DNA from: a virus
IMG/VR virus record: IMGVR_UViG_3300020118_000364
Span: 1-43,646 of that record
DNA: 43,646 nucleotides
Strand: one strand, 5' to 3'
Shown piece after piece: positions 27,582 through 34,835 of the stretch. Under the pieces are notes generated by a model. The model was not told the origin of the DNA. It made no database searches and saw nothing but the letters and a program-made list of their open reading frames with translations. Position 1 is the stretch's first letter; the number at the start of each line of letters is the position of its first letter. A program made the translations under genes and the position numbers.

Positions 27582-27841
27582 GAACGAGTTTACTGCGCTA
27601 CTCCACCTTCGCCTACCGGCTCGTGCTCCTCTGCTGCAGCTTCGCCGTCCTTTACCTGCAAAATAATTTCGTGCCCAGGAAAACCTACGAGGCCGACCGG
27701 AAAGAGATGCTCAAAGCGCAGTCCGAGATGGCCCAGATTCTCACCACCATGGAGGAGCGCAACAAAGTGAACGACCGCCAGGATAAACAGCTCGAGGACC
27801 ACGAGAACCGCCTGCGCTCGCTCGAACGGAGGATGCGATGA
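27578..27841 (+). CDS. i-spanin (Rz)-like membrane protein
   Basis: An 87-residue protein with one N-terminal membrane segment (L-V-L-L-C-C-S-F-A-V-L-Y-L, about 15-27), then a charged coiled coil to the C terminus (R-K-E-M-L-K-A-Q-S-E-M-A-Q-I-L ... Q-L-E-D-H-E-N-R-L-R-S-L-E-R). This is the layout of inner-membrane spanins, which with an outer-membrane lipoprotein fuse the two membranes at lysis. A holin-like gene and a lipoprotein gene follow, which supports the call. It overlaps both neighbours by four bases. Confidence 0.65.
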   Translation: MRTSLLRYSTFAYRLVLLCCSFAVLYLQNNFVPRKTYEADRKEMLKAQSEMAQILTTMEERNKVNDRQDKQLEDHENRLRSLERRMR

Positions 27842-28146
27842 GCCGCCTGCCCATCATCCTGCGCGGCACCTGCTATTTCCTGGGCGTGCTCTGCATCGGT
27901 TTCGGCAAACAATTCGTCGATGTCGGCGCCGCCAAATTGCACGATTACACCTGGGCCGATTGGGTCGTGCTCAGCGTCGGCCAGGCCGGCGAATGCTTCA
28001 TGACGCTCGCCGCCTTCCTCGACAAAAGTTTCGCCGAACACGTCGCCAGCCTGAAAGTAAGCGCCCCCTCCCTCACCCCCGCCGACTTCGCCGCGTTAAT
28101 GAGCGACTGGGAAAAGCAAAAGGAAATCATAAATCCTAAATCATGA
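27838..28146 (+). CDS. Holin-like membrane protein
   Basis: A 102-residue protein with two probable membrane helices (T-C-Y-F-L-G-V-L-C-I-G-F-G, about 11-23, and W-V-V-L-S-V-G-Q-A-G-E-C-F-M-T-L-A-A-F-L, about 42-61) and a charged C terminus, the class II holin topology. It lies in a cassette with spanin-like genes. The last residues E-I-I-N-P-K-S and the stop are from a heptamer array. Holins have little sequence conservation, so this rests on topology and context. Confidence 0.6.
   Translation: MSRLPIILRGTCYFLGVLCIGFGKQFVDVGAAKLHDYTWADWVVLSVGQAGECFMTLAAFLDKSFAEHVASLKVSAPSLTPADFAALMSDWEKQKEIINPKS
28124..28143 (+). repeat. Short heptamer array at a stop/start overlap
   Basis: AAATCAT, AAATCCT, AAATCAT. 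It encodes the holin-like C terminus, and its last unit supplies ATGA, joining the stop of one gene and the start of the lipoprotein gene. Confidence 0.85.
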
Positions 28147-28307
28147 GAGCTTACATGTTTATTTTAGCGGTGCCCCTCTGGCTGACTGGCTGCGCGATGC
28201 TCCCGGACTCGGTCAACTACACCGCCAGCCGCGACCGCCAGACCGGCGAGTGGGTGGACTACTTCGGGGCGTCCTGGAACGTTCCGAAGCCGGCGAAAAA
28301 ACCATGA
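28143..28307 (+). CDS. o-spanin (Rz1)-like lipoprotein
   Basis: A 54-residue lipoprotein. M-R-A-Y-M-F-I-L-A-V-P-L-W-L-T-G-C has a clear lipobox L-T-G-C with Cys17; the mature 38 residues include T-G-E-W-V-D-Y-F-G-A-S-W-N-V-P-K-P and a Pro/Lys-rich end. Short lipoproteins beside an inner-membrane coiled-coil protein and a holin are outer-membrane spanin partners. ATG 28143 overlaps the previous stop, and the TGA at 28305 overlaps the next ATG at 28304. Confidence 0.68.
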   Translation: MRAYMFILAVPLWLTGCAMLPDSVNYTASRDRQTGEWVDYFGASWNVPKPAKKP

Positions 28308-28939
28308 AAGCGTATATTTTCATCAACGGCATCCTGAACTTGCCATCGGCGTCGACCGACTGGAACGATCTCGCCGTGACGTGGACGCTGAAGAACCTCC
28401 AGTGCGCCGCCGAAAAGTTCGAGTACTTCGCCCTGCCGCTCACCCGCCGCGTTTTCCAGGCTCGACACGCCGACGCGTTGCTAACACTGCTGAACCAATA
28501 TCGCGACCACGACCTCACCATCGTCGCCCACAGCAACGGCGCGGACCTGGCCGTGCGCGCCCTGCAGGAGTTCGGCGGCGCCGTCGATGAGTTGCACTTG
28601 TTCAGCCCGGCCTGCGACAGCGATTGCCTGAGCAACGGCCTGGACATTCGCCTCTCCAAAGCCACCCTCGGCCGCCTCGCCGTTTACATTGCCGGGCAGG
28701 ACCGCGCTATGTGGTGGGCGCAGTTGTCGCGCACCCTCACCGGCTGGATGGGCCTCGGCTACGGAACGATGGGCAAAGACGGCCCCATCGACGTGAGCCT
28801 CTACAACCAGCGCCAGGTCACGACCATCCGCGAGCCGCTCTACGGCCACAGCGACTGGTTCCTCCCCGAAAATTTCGAGCGCACCATGCGCTTGATCTGT
28901 CCCCAAACACCAACAACCACACCAAACCAAAACCAATGA
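28304..28939 (+). CDS. Alpha/beta-hydrolase in the lysis cassette
   Basis: A 211-residue protein. Near residue 65-80, D-L-T-I-V-A-H-S-N-G-A-D-L-A-V-R-A-L is a nucleophile elbow (x-H-S-x-G) after a beta strand. L-H-L-F-S-P-A-C-D follows as the next strand, and the late H in Y-G-H-S-D-W-F-L-P could be the catalytic His. This is the Ser-Asp-His arrangement of lipases and esterases. No muramidase, amidase or transglycosylase is recognisable in the genome, so this enzyme, cotranslated with the spanin-like genes, may act on a lipid or ester target at lysis, or be a moron. ATG 28304 overlaps the previous stop; no signal peptide is seen. Confidence 0.7.
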   Translation: MKAYIFINGILNLPSASTDWNDLAVTWTLKNLQCAAEKFEYFALPLTRRVFQARHADALLTLLNQYRDHDLTIVAHSNGADLAVRALQEFGGAVDELHLFSPACDSDCLSNGLDIRLSKATLGRLAVYIAGQDRAMWWAQLSRTLTGWMGLGYGTMGKDGPIDVSLYNQRQVTTIREPLYGHSDWFLPENFERTMRLICPQTPTTTPNQNQ

Positions 28940-29472
28940 ACAGAATCCAAAGACTAGCCGCACTCGCCCTCACCATCGGCGCCGTCGCCATCTGCCGCGC
29001 CGACGACACAAACCTCCCGCCCGTGCCGACGTCGCCCAACAGCTTCTTCGCCACCGCCACGCAGTACTTCACGTCGTTCAACACGAACAACCTGTGGGAC
29101 ACTCGCGGCGAGGCCTCTGCCGGCATCGCCTCCATCCAAGGCCCCGTAAACTTGGCGAACGACCTGCGCCTCGGCTACGAAGTCAAAGGCGGCCTCCAGC
29201 TCGAATCCGTCTCCCGCTCCAGCGGCATCGCCGGAACCTGGCTCAGCCAAAACCTCGGCCTGGCCTACGGTTTCAAAGTGAACGACGCAAAGTTGTCCGT
29301 CTACGCCGACGCCGGCTACAACTTCTACGAAGCCGGCCACAAATATTTCGGCGAAGTGGGCGCGCGCGTCAGTAAAAAGATGACGCGCTATACGTTCGCT
29401 GGAGTCGGCATCGGCGCGCAAATCCCCACCGGAAGGCAAGTATTTACAGCATTCGCGGGATTTACGTTTTGA
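28936..29472 (+). CDS. Outer-membrane beta-barrel protein
   Basis: A 178-residue protein with signal peptide M-N-R-I-Q-R-L-A-A-L-A-L-T-I-G-A-V-A-I-C-R-A, then alternating strands (G-L-Q-L-E-S-V, N-L-G-L-A-Y-G-F-K-V, L-S-V-Y-A-D-A-G-Y-N-F-Y, F-G-E-V-G-A-R-V-S-K-K) and a C-terminal Phe (A-F-A-G-F-T-F), the signal for outer-membrane assembly. Size resembles 8-stranded barrels such as phage lambda Lom. Phage-encoded barrels alter the lysogen surface or block superinfection. The start overlaps the hydrolase stop by four bases. Role inferred. Confidence 0.7.
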   Translation: MNRIQRLAALALTIGAVAICRADDTNLPPVPTSPNSFFATATQYFTSFNTNNLWDTRGEASAGIASIQGPVNLANDLRLGYEVKGGLQLESVSRSSGIAGTWLSQNLGLAYGFKVNDAKLSVYADAGYNFYEAGHKYFGEVGARVSKKMTRYTFAGVGIGAQIPTGRQVFTAFAGFTF

Positions 29473-29521
29473 CGCAACTGCCCACTGACCACCCAACCAC
29501 TGACGAAGTAAAGCTAGCACT

Positions 29522-29749
29522 ATGCACTACAAAAACGGAAGAGAAGCCAAGCAAGGCGACAAGGTCATCAACCTGCTGAACAACGTTGTCGGTCTAATCC
29601 ACAGCCTGCAACCAGGCTGCAGCTCCTGCAATGGACGCATCGCCGTCACACGTGGGCGAATGCCTCCACGTGGACGACGTCGCCGCAGCCAATGTCCCCG
29701 ACAGCTCCGCGCCTCCCGCCGGGCCGCCGGCCAACCCATAACCACATAG
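29522..29749 (+). pseudogene. Frame-shifted small conserved protein
   Basis: The first 43 codons read M-H-Y-K-N-G-R-E-A-K-Q-G-D-K-V ... C-N-G-R-I-A-V, the start of a small phage/bacterial protein type. After that the frame turns into Arg-rich noise ending at 29749. A +1 shift near 29651-29654 instead gives H-V-G-E-C-L-H-V-D-D-V-A-A-A-N-V-P ending TAA at 29741, the expected C-terminal motif. So either a small deletion has broken the gene, a programmed +1 shift occurs, or the assembly has an error here. Confidence 0.6.
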
Positions 29750-29754
29750 CGCCA

Positions 29755-29790
29755 GGGCCGGGGCCTCCGCGCGCGCAAAGGCTCCGGCCC
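29755..29790 (+). terminator. Long GC hairpin after the lysis block
   Basis: GGGCCGGGGCCT (29755-29766) pairs with AGGCTCCGGCCC (29779-29790) over 12 bp with one G-T wobble and a 12-nt loop of alternating GC. There is no T-run, so it may be a factor-dependent terminator or RNA-stability hairpin separating the lysis/OMP block from the fibre genes. Confidence 0.6.
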
Positions 29791-29810
29791 GTCAAATCAT
29801 GAACCTGAAA

Positions 29811-29841
29811 CTTCAGCATTTAGCATTCAGCCTTTAGCCTT
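29811..29841 (-). repeat. AARGCTN-family array (reverse orientation)
   Basis: CTTCAGC, ATTTAGC, ATTCAGC, CTTTAGC, CTTCTCC ahead of ATG 29850; a single AAATCAT unit is at 29794. Confidence 0.85.
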
Positions 29842-29849
29842 CTCCCCCA

Positions 29850-30563
29850 ATGCTCCTCGATTTCGGCGACATCACAGTCTTCAACGCCCCGCGCGGCCGC
29901 AAGCTGCTCGGGGCCGTCGCCGATACCGACCCCCGCCTCTCCGACGCCCGCACCCCGTTGCCGCACACCCACCGCCTGGCCGACCTGTTGGACATGTACA
30001 GCTTCGGCAGCAGCTCGGGCACGATGTGCCAGGGCAACGACGCCCGCCTGTCGGATAGCCGGGCCGCCAGTTCGGTCGATTCCACCGTGCTCGGCAGCGG
30101 CGCCGCCAGCAGCAGCACATTCCTGCGCGGCGACCGCACCTGGGCCGCCCCCACGGCCAGCGCACCCGGCGTGGTCCCGGTCGGCGCGATCGTCCCCTGG
30201 CTCAAATCGTTCACCGGCACACCCGCCCTGCCCGCAGAGTTCAAAGAATGCAACGGCGGAGTGGTGGCCGATGCCGCCAGCCCGCTCAACGGCCAGACCC
30301 TCCCGAACCTGAACGGCAACGCCCAGTTCCTGCGCGGCGCCGCCACCAGCGGCGGCACCGGGGGCGCCACCACCCACACCCACACTTTCAGCACCACCAC
30401 CAGTGTGGAAGATGGAGACACCGACGTAGCCGGCACCGACGCCGGCGGCACTCCCACCACCGTGGCCTCCGCCGCCCACCTCCACGACGTCAGCGGCACC
30501 ACTGACCCCGCCTCGGTTCTCCCGCCCTACTACGAAGTCGTCTGGGTCATCCGCATAAAATGA
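29850..30563 (+). CDS. Tail fibre with collar domain
   Basis: A 237-residue protein. The N-terminal part has fibre repeats (D-P-R-L-S-D-A-R-T-P-L-P-H-T-H; N-D-A-R-L-S-D-S-R-A-A). From about residue 108 it reads G-A-I-V-P-W-L-K-S-F-T-G-T-P-A-L-P-A-E-F, then L-N-G-Q-T-L-P-N-L-N-G and H-T-H-T-F ... H-L-H-D-V ... L-P-P-Y-Y, the short-tail-fibre/phage collar fold (T4 gp12 type) with its conserved H-x-H metal sites. It probably forms a trimeric receptor-binding fibre tip. Confidence 0.82.
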   Translation: MLLDFGDITVFNAPRGRKLLGAVADTDPRLSDARTPLPHTHRLADLLDMYSFGSSSGTMCQGNDARLSDSRAASSVDSTVLGSGAASSSTFLRGDRTWAAPTASAPGVVPVGAIVPWLKSFTGTPALPAEFKECNGGVVADAASPLNGQTLPNLNGNAQFLRGAATSGGTGGATTHTHTFSTTTSVEDGDTDVAGTDAGGTPTTVASAAHLHDVSGTTDPASVLPPYYEVVWVIRIK

Positions 30564-30595
30564 AATCAGAAATCCTAAATCATAAATCATAAATT
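30563..30595 (+). repeat. Heptamer array (AAATCAT family)
   Basis: GAAATCAG, AAATCCT, AAATCAT, AAATCAT, AAATTC between the fibre stop and ATG 30601. Confidence 0.88.
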
Positions 30596-30600
30596 CGGCA

Positions 30601-32871
30601 ATGAACCCGCCCGGCACACCTAACACCGTCCTGCCCCCCGATGGCGATCTCGGCTTCATCGGCGTGGAGATGCGCTACCACCCCAGCGCCCTCCGCCAAC
30701 GCTACGCCGCCAGTGCCGTGAACATGCGCTTTACCAACCTTGTGGCGGAAACCCGCAAAGGCTCCGTCAAACTCGGCTGGATGAACAAGATCTCCGCCGC
30801 CGGGATCCAGCCCTGGGGCACGATCTACGGCCGGGGCACGTTCGTGGATGCGGCCAATGTGGAATGGCAAATCACCGCTGCCGATGGCAACCTCTACGCC
30901 AGCCGGGCCAATAACCCCACCGTGCAGCTAACACTTCCCGCCGCCACCACCGTTACCCAAAGCTGCTTTTTCACCCAGGCCGCTGGCACCCTCGTGCTCC
31001 ACCGGGGCCTCGATGCCGACCCGCTCGAGCTCACCGATCTCAGGATCGGCTTCGTAGTCGTGCCGCCGCCGGAAGTCACCCAGGCTGGCCTTTCCCCCAT
31101 GCCCCGCGCCCTCAAATCGATCTGGCTGGCCAACCGCCTCTGGGTGCAAACCTCGGACGATCAAGTGTGGGCGAGCGACCTGTTAGACATCCACACCTAC
31201 AGCGAGGCCAACAAGTTCACCATCTCCAGCGGCAACGCCGACCCGCTCGTCACCATCATCGCCTTTGGCAAGACCGATATCATCTGCCTGAAGCGGCACA
31301 GCGTTTACCGGCTTACCAGCATCGTGGGCGATCTCTCCGGAACCAATGCCCTGCCCGTCACCCGCCGTTACGGCTGCCTGGCCGCCCGCAGCGCCGTGGA
31401 TGTGGGCACGGACCTTATTTGGCTTTCCGATGAAGGCATTGCCAGCCTGCACTTGACCGAACTGGGCGAGCTGCAGGCCGCCGAAGGCAAGTTGAACCAG
31501 CAAGGCTGGTTCAGCGACCCCATCGAGCCGCTCATCAAACGGATCAACGGCGCTTACGCCCAAAACGCCGTCGCCACCATCTGGAACCGCCACCTCTACA
31601 TGGCCGTGCCGCTGGATGCCGCCCGCGCCTACGGGCCGGAGCTGCTCCCGACCAGCTTCCAGGTGAGCGCCGGCTCCCTCACCGTCGCCCCGCTCGTGGT
31701 GGGCAAGAGCTACCTCTACCGCCGGGGCAGCGATGCCAGCCTCACCTGCGGGTCTAACACCTATACCTCTACCACGGTGTTCACCGCCACCGCCACCACC
31801 GCCACCATTAACGGCATCCCGGCTAACACCACGCCCACCGCCAGCGTCAAGCTCGTCACCATCGGGATCAATAACGCCATCCTCGTTTACAACTACCGCA
31901 ACCAGGCCTGGAGCGGCCACGACGAATCCGACGCCTGGGACGCCCAGGACCTCTTCCACGCCACCTTCGTGAACAAGGACCGGCTCTTCCTCGCCGGGGC
32001 CGATGGCTGGATTACCCTTTACGAGGAAACGTGGGAGGACCAGATGGCCCTGCCCTACCTCGACCTCACCGCGCCCACCCTGCAGGCCGTCGGCAACACT
32101 CTGCAGGTGAACGGCGGCGACCTGGTGTATGCTGTGGGCCTCAGCACCAATCCGCACGGCCTCGGAGTCTTCACCTGGGGCGTCTCCACGCTGGCCAAGG
32201 CGCAGGCCAATCTCTTCACCGATGAGCTCGGGTTCGGCGGCTGTTACGCCGGGGCCACCGGGCCATGGTCCGCCCCGAACACCGCCGCCATCCAAATCAC
32301 CGGCGGGGTGCGCTTCTACGGCACGAACGGCGTGATGCCGGTCCTGGCCATCACCGGCACCTGGGCCAGCATCACCTATCACCCGCAGCAACCGATCCAG
32401 AGCAGCCTCATCACGCGCGGCTACCTGCTCGGTGCGCCCCTCGCCCGCAAGCGCACCAACGATCTCACCCTCCAGATCCAGACCTGGAGCCCCACCTACA
32501 CCGTGAGCATTTTGAACGACGGTGTGAGTGAAGAGGATATCGTGGCCACGGCCGTCACCCGCGACCGCACCCTCTTCACCCAGCCGTTCAACGCCGCCGC
32601 CTACGACCAGACCAACAGCGGCGATAATTTTCTCGACCCGCACCGGGAGGATTACTCGGTCGTCTTCCCCGCCCAAACCAGCCAGATCGACTTGGGCGAA
32701 AACGGTATCCAGCTCGACCTGCAGCAGGAAGCCACGTTGCAATTGCGCGGCGCCCAATCCCTCGGCCGCACCCCGCAGATCAAGATCCTCAACACCACCG
32801 GCCGCATCCAGGTGTTAGCCGCCGGCCTCGAAGGCTTCCAGGCCGACCAAAGAAAAGGAACCTTCGCGTGA
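30601..32871 (+). CDS. Tail hub / DNA-stabilisation protein (P22 gp10-like)
   Basis: A 756-residue virion protein. The N-terminal third has blade-like repeats, including I-W-L-A-N-R-L-W-V-Q-T-S-D-D-Q-V-W-A-S-D and V-T-I-I-A-F-G-K-T-D-I-I-C-L-K-R-H-S-V-Y-R-L-T, then Y-G-C-L-A-A-R-S-A-V-D-V-G-T-D-L-I-W-L-S-D-E-G-I; this pattern is characteristic of the beta-propeller tail plug of short-tailed phages such as P22 gp10. The C-terminal region is beta-rich. It closes the portal channel below the adaptor. GTGA at the end couples it to the next small gene. Confidence 0.75.
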   Translation: MNPPGTPNTVLPPDGDLGFIGVEMRYHPSALRQRYAASAVNMRFTNLVAETRKGSVKLGWMNKISAAGIQPWGTIYGRGTFVDAANVEWQITAADGNLYASRANNPTVQLTLPAATTVTQSCFFTQAAGTLVLHRGLDADPLELTDLRIGFVVVPPPEVTQAGLSPMPRALKSIWLANRLWVQTSDDQVWASDLLDIHTYSEANKFTISSGNADPLVTIIAFGKTDIICLKRHSVYRLTSIVGDLSGTNALPVTRRYGCLAARSAVDVGTDLIWLSDEGIASLHLTELGELQAAEGKLNQQGWFSDPIEPLIKRINGAYAQNAVATIWNRHLYMAVPLDAARAYGPELLPTSFQVSAGSLTVAPLVVGKSYLYRRGSDASLTCGSNTYTSTTVFTATATTATINGIPANTTPTASVKLVTIGINNAILVYNYRNQAWSGHDESDAWDAQDLFHATFVNKDRLFLAGADGWITLYEETWEDQMALPYLDLTAPTLQAVGNTLQVNGGDLVYAVGLSTNPHGLGVFTWGVSTLAKAQANLFTDELGFGGCYAGATGPWSAPNTAAIQITGGVRFYGTNGVMPVLAITGTWASITYHPQQPIQSSLITRGYLLGAPLARKRTNDLTLQIQTWSPTYTVSILNDGVSEEDIVATAVTRDRTLFTQPFNAAAYDQTNSGDNFLDPHREDYSVVFPAQTSQIDLGENGIQLDLQQEATLQLRGAQSLGRTPQIKILNTTGRIQVLAAGLEGFQADQRKGTFA

Positions 32872-33110
32872 GCCAGCCCAACCACAATCTCGCCCACCTC
32901 GAAAAGGCCCTGTCCGAATTGGGCGAGCACTACGACAGCGCGCAGATTTTCGCAACGCGCCACGAGGCCGGCACGCTCGGAGGCACGGTGCGCGCGGCCC
33001 TCGGTTGCGGCAACTGGTATGCCCGCTACGGCCAGGTCCAGGAGTGGATAGTGCGTCAAGACGAGCAGACCCGAATCAGCGAGCGCAGCGACGACGGTGC
33101 GGAATCATAA
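32868..33110 (+). CDS. Small protein after the tail hub
   Basis: An 80-residue protein starting with GTG in a GTGA overlap. The first half is helical (N-L-A-H-L-E-K-A-L-S-E-L-G-E-H-Y), then a Gly/Trp region (A-L-G-C-G-N-W-Y-A-R-Y-G-Q-V-Q-E-W). Unknown function; the array follows its stop. Confidence 0.6.
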   Translation: MSQPNHNLAHLEKALSELGEHYDSAQIFATRHEAGTLGGTVRAALGCGNWYARYGQVQEWIVRQDEQTRISERSDDGAES

Positions 33111-33111
33111 A

Positions 33112-33138
33112 TCCTAAATCATAAATCATAAATCATAA
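33112..33138 (+). repeat. Heptamer array (AAATCAT family)
   Basis: AATCAT, AAATCCT, AAATCAT, AAATCAT, AAATCAT, AA. It provides a long regular run and ends so that ATAAATG forms the start at 33139. Confidence 0.9.
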
Positions 33139-33510
33139 ATGAGCCAATTGACTGTCACACTCACCCCGCAGCAACAATTCAACCCGGGCGACAAGCTCAG
33201 CCTGGACGCGCTCAACCTCCTCGGCCAGCCCACCATCACCGTTACCGGCAACCTGAGCGACCTGGCCAACGTCAGCACCACCGCCCCCACCAGCAACCAG
33301 GTGCTGGTCTGGAACAGCGGCACCGGCAAATGGACCCCGGCCGCCGTCCCGCTCATGACCGGCGCCACCGCCAGCGCCAACGGAACCAGCGGCGCCGTCC
33401 CCCAACCCCTCACCGCCAACATCGGCCAATTCCTGCGCGGCGACGGCACCTGGGCCACCCCGGCCACCGCCGTGGCGGCCGATGATTACCTCAGCCTCAA
33501 CTCCTACTAA
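33139..33510 (+). CDS. Short tail-fibre protein
   Basis: A 123-residue Thr/Asn/Gly-rich protein: L-S-D-L-A-N-V-S-T-T-A-P-T-S-N-Q-V-L-V-W-N-S-G-T-G-K-W-T-P, then I-G-Q-F-L-R-G-D-G-T-W-A-T-P. The V-L-x-W-N-x-x-T-x-K-W and F-L-R-G-D-G-T-W motifs are repeat units common in phage fibres. It resembles the fibre at 29850 (T-F-L-R-G-D-R-T-W-A-A-P), so the two share modules. Confidence 0.75.
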   Translation: MSQLTVTLTPQQQFNPGDKLSLDALNLLGQPTITVTGNLSDLANVSTTAPTSNQVLVWNSGTGKWTPAAVPLMTGATASANGTSGAVPQPLTANIGQFLRGDGTWATPATAVAADDYLSLNSY

Positions 33511-33522
33511 GCACCAACCATT

Positions 33523-33915
33523 ATGGCTAACACACCCACATACGCCTCCACCGTCCGCGCGGCCATCAAGGCCATCAGCGTGGCCAACACCAACCGCGAC
33601 GGCTCCGGCACCATTGTCGATGTCCTGTCCGCCGGCACCAGCGGCACCCGCATTGACCGCGTCGAAGCGGTCGCCCGCGGCGCCACCACCGCCGGGGTGG
33701 TGCGGCTCTACATTTCCGATGGCTCGACCTATTTCCTCTTCGAGGAGATCCTGGTCACGGCCATCACCCCCAGCGCCAGTGTGGCTGTCTGGAGCGCTGC
33801 CTCCGTGAGAGTCACGCCCACCAAGCCGCTCTGGCTCCCTAACGGCTACAAGCTCGCCGCCGCCCCAAACAACGGCGAAAATTTTAACGTGACAGCCGTG
33901 GGAGGGGACTACTAA
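33523..33915 (+). CDS. Small virion protein
   Basis: A 130-residue beta-rich protein (A-S-T-V-R-A-A-I-K-A-I-S-V-A-N-T-N-R-D-G-S-G-T-I-V-D-V; V-V-R-L-Y-I-S-D-G-S-T-Y-F-L-F-E-E-I). The sequence style is that of phage structural proteins found near tail genes, but I cannot give a specific function. The junction TAACATG follows it. Confidence 0.68.
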   Translation: MANTPTYASTVRAAIKAISVANTNRDGSGTIVDVLSAGTSGTRIDRVEAVARGATTAGVVRLYISDGSTYFLFEEILVTAITPSASVAVWSAASVRVTPTKPLWLPNGYKLAAAPNNGENFNVTAVGGDY

Positions 33916-33916
33916 C

Positions 33917-34021
33917 ATGCGCCTGCTGCTGTCCATGCCACCTCTGGACCAGCGCGAGAAAGCGCATGCAAACCTCTCTCGCGGTGGACAGCGGCTTCAA
34001 CCCTCCGCCTTTTCTTTATGA
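33917..34021 (+). CDS. 34-residue ORF bridging two virion genes
   Basis: ATG 33917 begins one base after the previous stop; the TGA at 34019-34021 overlaps the next ATG at 34018. GGAGGGG at 33901-33907 is nine bases upstream. The peptide starts M-R-L-L-L-S-M-P-P-L-D-Q-R-E-K-A-H and has no family. Exact fit between its neighbours favours translation, but composition is not strongly coding. Confidence 0.4.
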   Translation: MRLLLSMPPLDQREKAHANLSRGGQRLQPSAFSL

Positions 34022-34833
34022 ATCCAGGTATTCGCGCCTTCCCCAGCCCGCCGCCCGCCCGCCAGCTCACCACTGGCGCCACGGGCGACGCCCGGGGCCT
34101 GGTCATTCAATCCACCGGCAACGCCACCCTCACCATTGCCGTGGATGAGATCACGCTCAAGGACGTGGACGGCAATCTCGCTCTGCCTGTCAATGTGGCG
34201 GCCTTCACCGTCACCATGGATGCAGCCACCGGCATCAACCGGCTGGACGCCGGCAGCGAAGCGGCCAGCAGTTGGTATTACGTCTGGATAATTTCCGACG
34301 GGATCAACGTGGCCGGCCTGCTCAGCCTGGCCGATGGCAAAACAGTCAACAGCACGGGCGGCGCCACTGCCCCATTCGAGCCGGTCCTGCCGGCCGGATG
34401 GAACTTCCGCGCCCTCGTCGGAGTGGTGCGCAACGATGGCAGCTCCAACTTCGTGAGCTTCTACCAGACCGGCCGTGAAGTCATTTTCGCCAGCACCAAT
34501 ATCTTCACCGGCAAAGCGGCCGGCGGCGCTAACACTTATGAAATATTGAGCGGCGCCACCCTCACCACTTACCAGGCCACCGTGCCGCCCCTGGCCAAGG
34601 CCATCACTGGCACGATCGGCAGCGTCGGGGCCTTCACCAGCGCCATGGCCGTGGCTGCTGACGTCAATGGTCTGGGCGCCGTCCACGTCGATTGCTCCGG
34701 AGGCGCCGGCGCGCTCGATACGTTCGTCTCCGCCGCCCCGTTTCGCATCACCGTCTCCAGCCAGAATCTGGCCTGGAAATGCTTCGACACTGGCGCGCGC
34801 AACCGGCTCAGCCTCTCCGGCTTCACCATCTGA
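34018..34833 (+). CDS. Tail/virion protein
   Basis: A 271-residue, Thr/Ala/Gly-rich beta protein. It includes D-A-R-G-L-V-I-Q-S-T-G-N-A-T-L-T-I, S-S-W-Y-Y-V-W-I-I-S-D-G and W-N-F-R-A-L-V-G-V-V-R-N-D-G-S, and ends with S-Q-N-L-A-W-K-C-F-D-T-G-A-R-N-R-L-S-L-S-G-F. Such patterns occur in phage appendage proteins. It lies among fibre and ejection genes, so a tail appendage is likely. Confidence 0.65.
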   Translation: MNPGIRAFPSPPPARQLTTGATGDARGLVIQSTGNATLTIAVDEITLKDVDGNLALPVNVAAFTVTMDAATGINRLDAGSEAASSWYYVWIISDGINVAGLLSLADGKTVNSTGGATAPFEPVLPAGWNFRALVGVVRNDGSSNFVSFYQTGREVIFASTNIFTGKAAGGANTYEILSGATLTTYQATVPPLAKAITGTIGSVGAFTSAMAVAADVNGLGAVHVDCSGGAGALDTFVSAAPFRITVSSQNLAWKCFDTGARNRLSLSGFTI

Positions 34834-34835
34834 AT

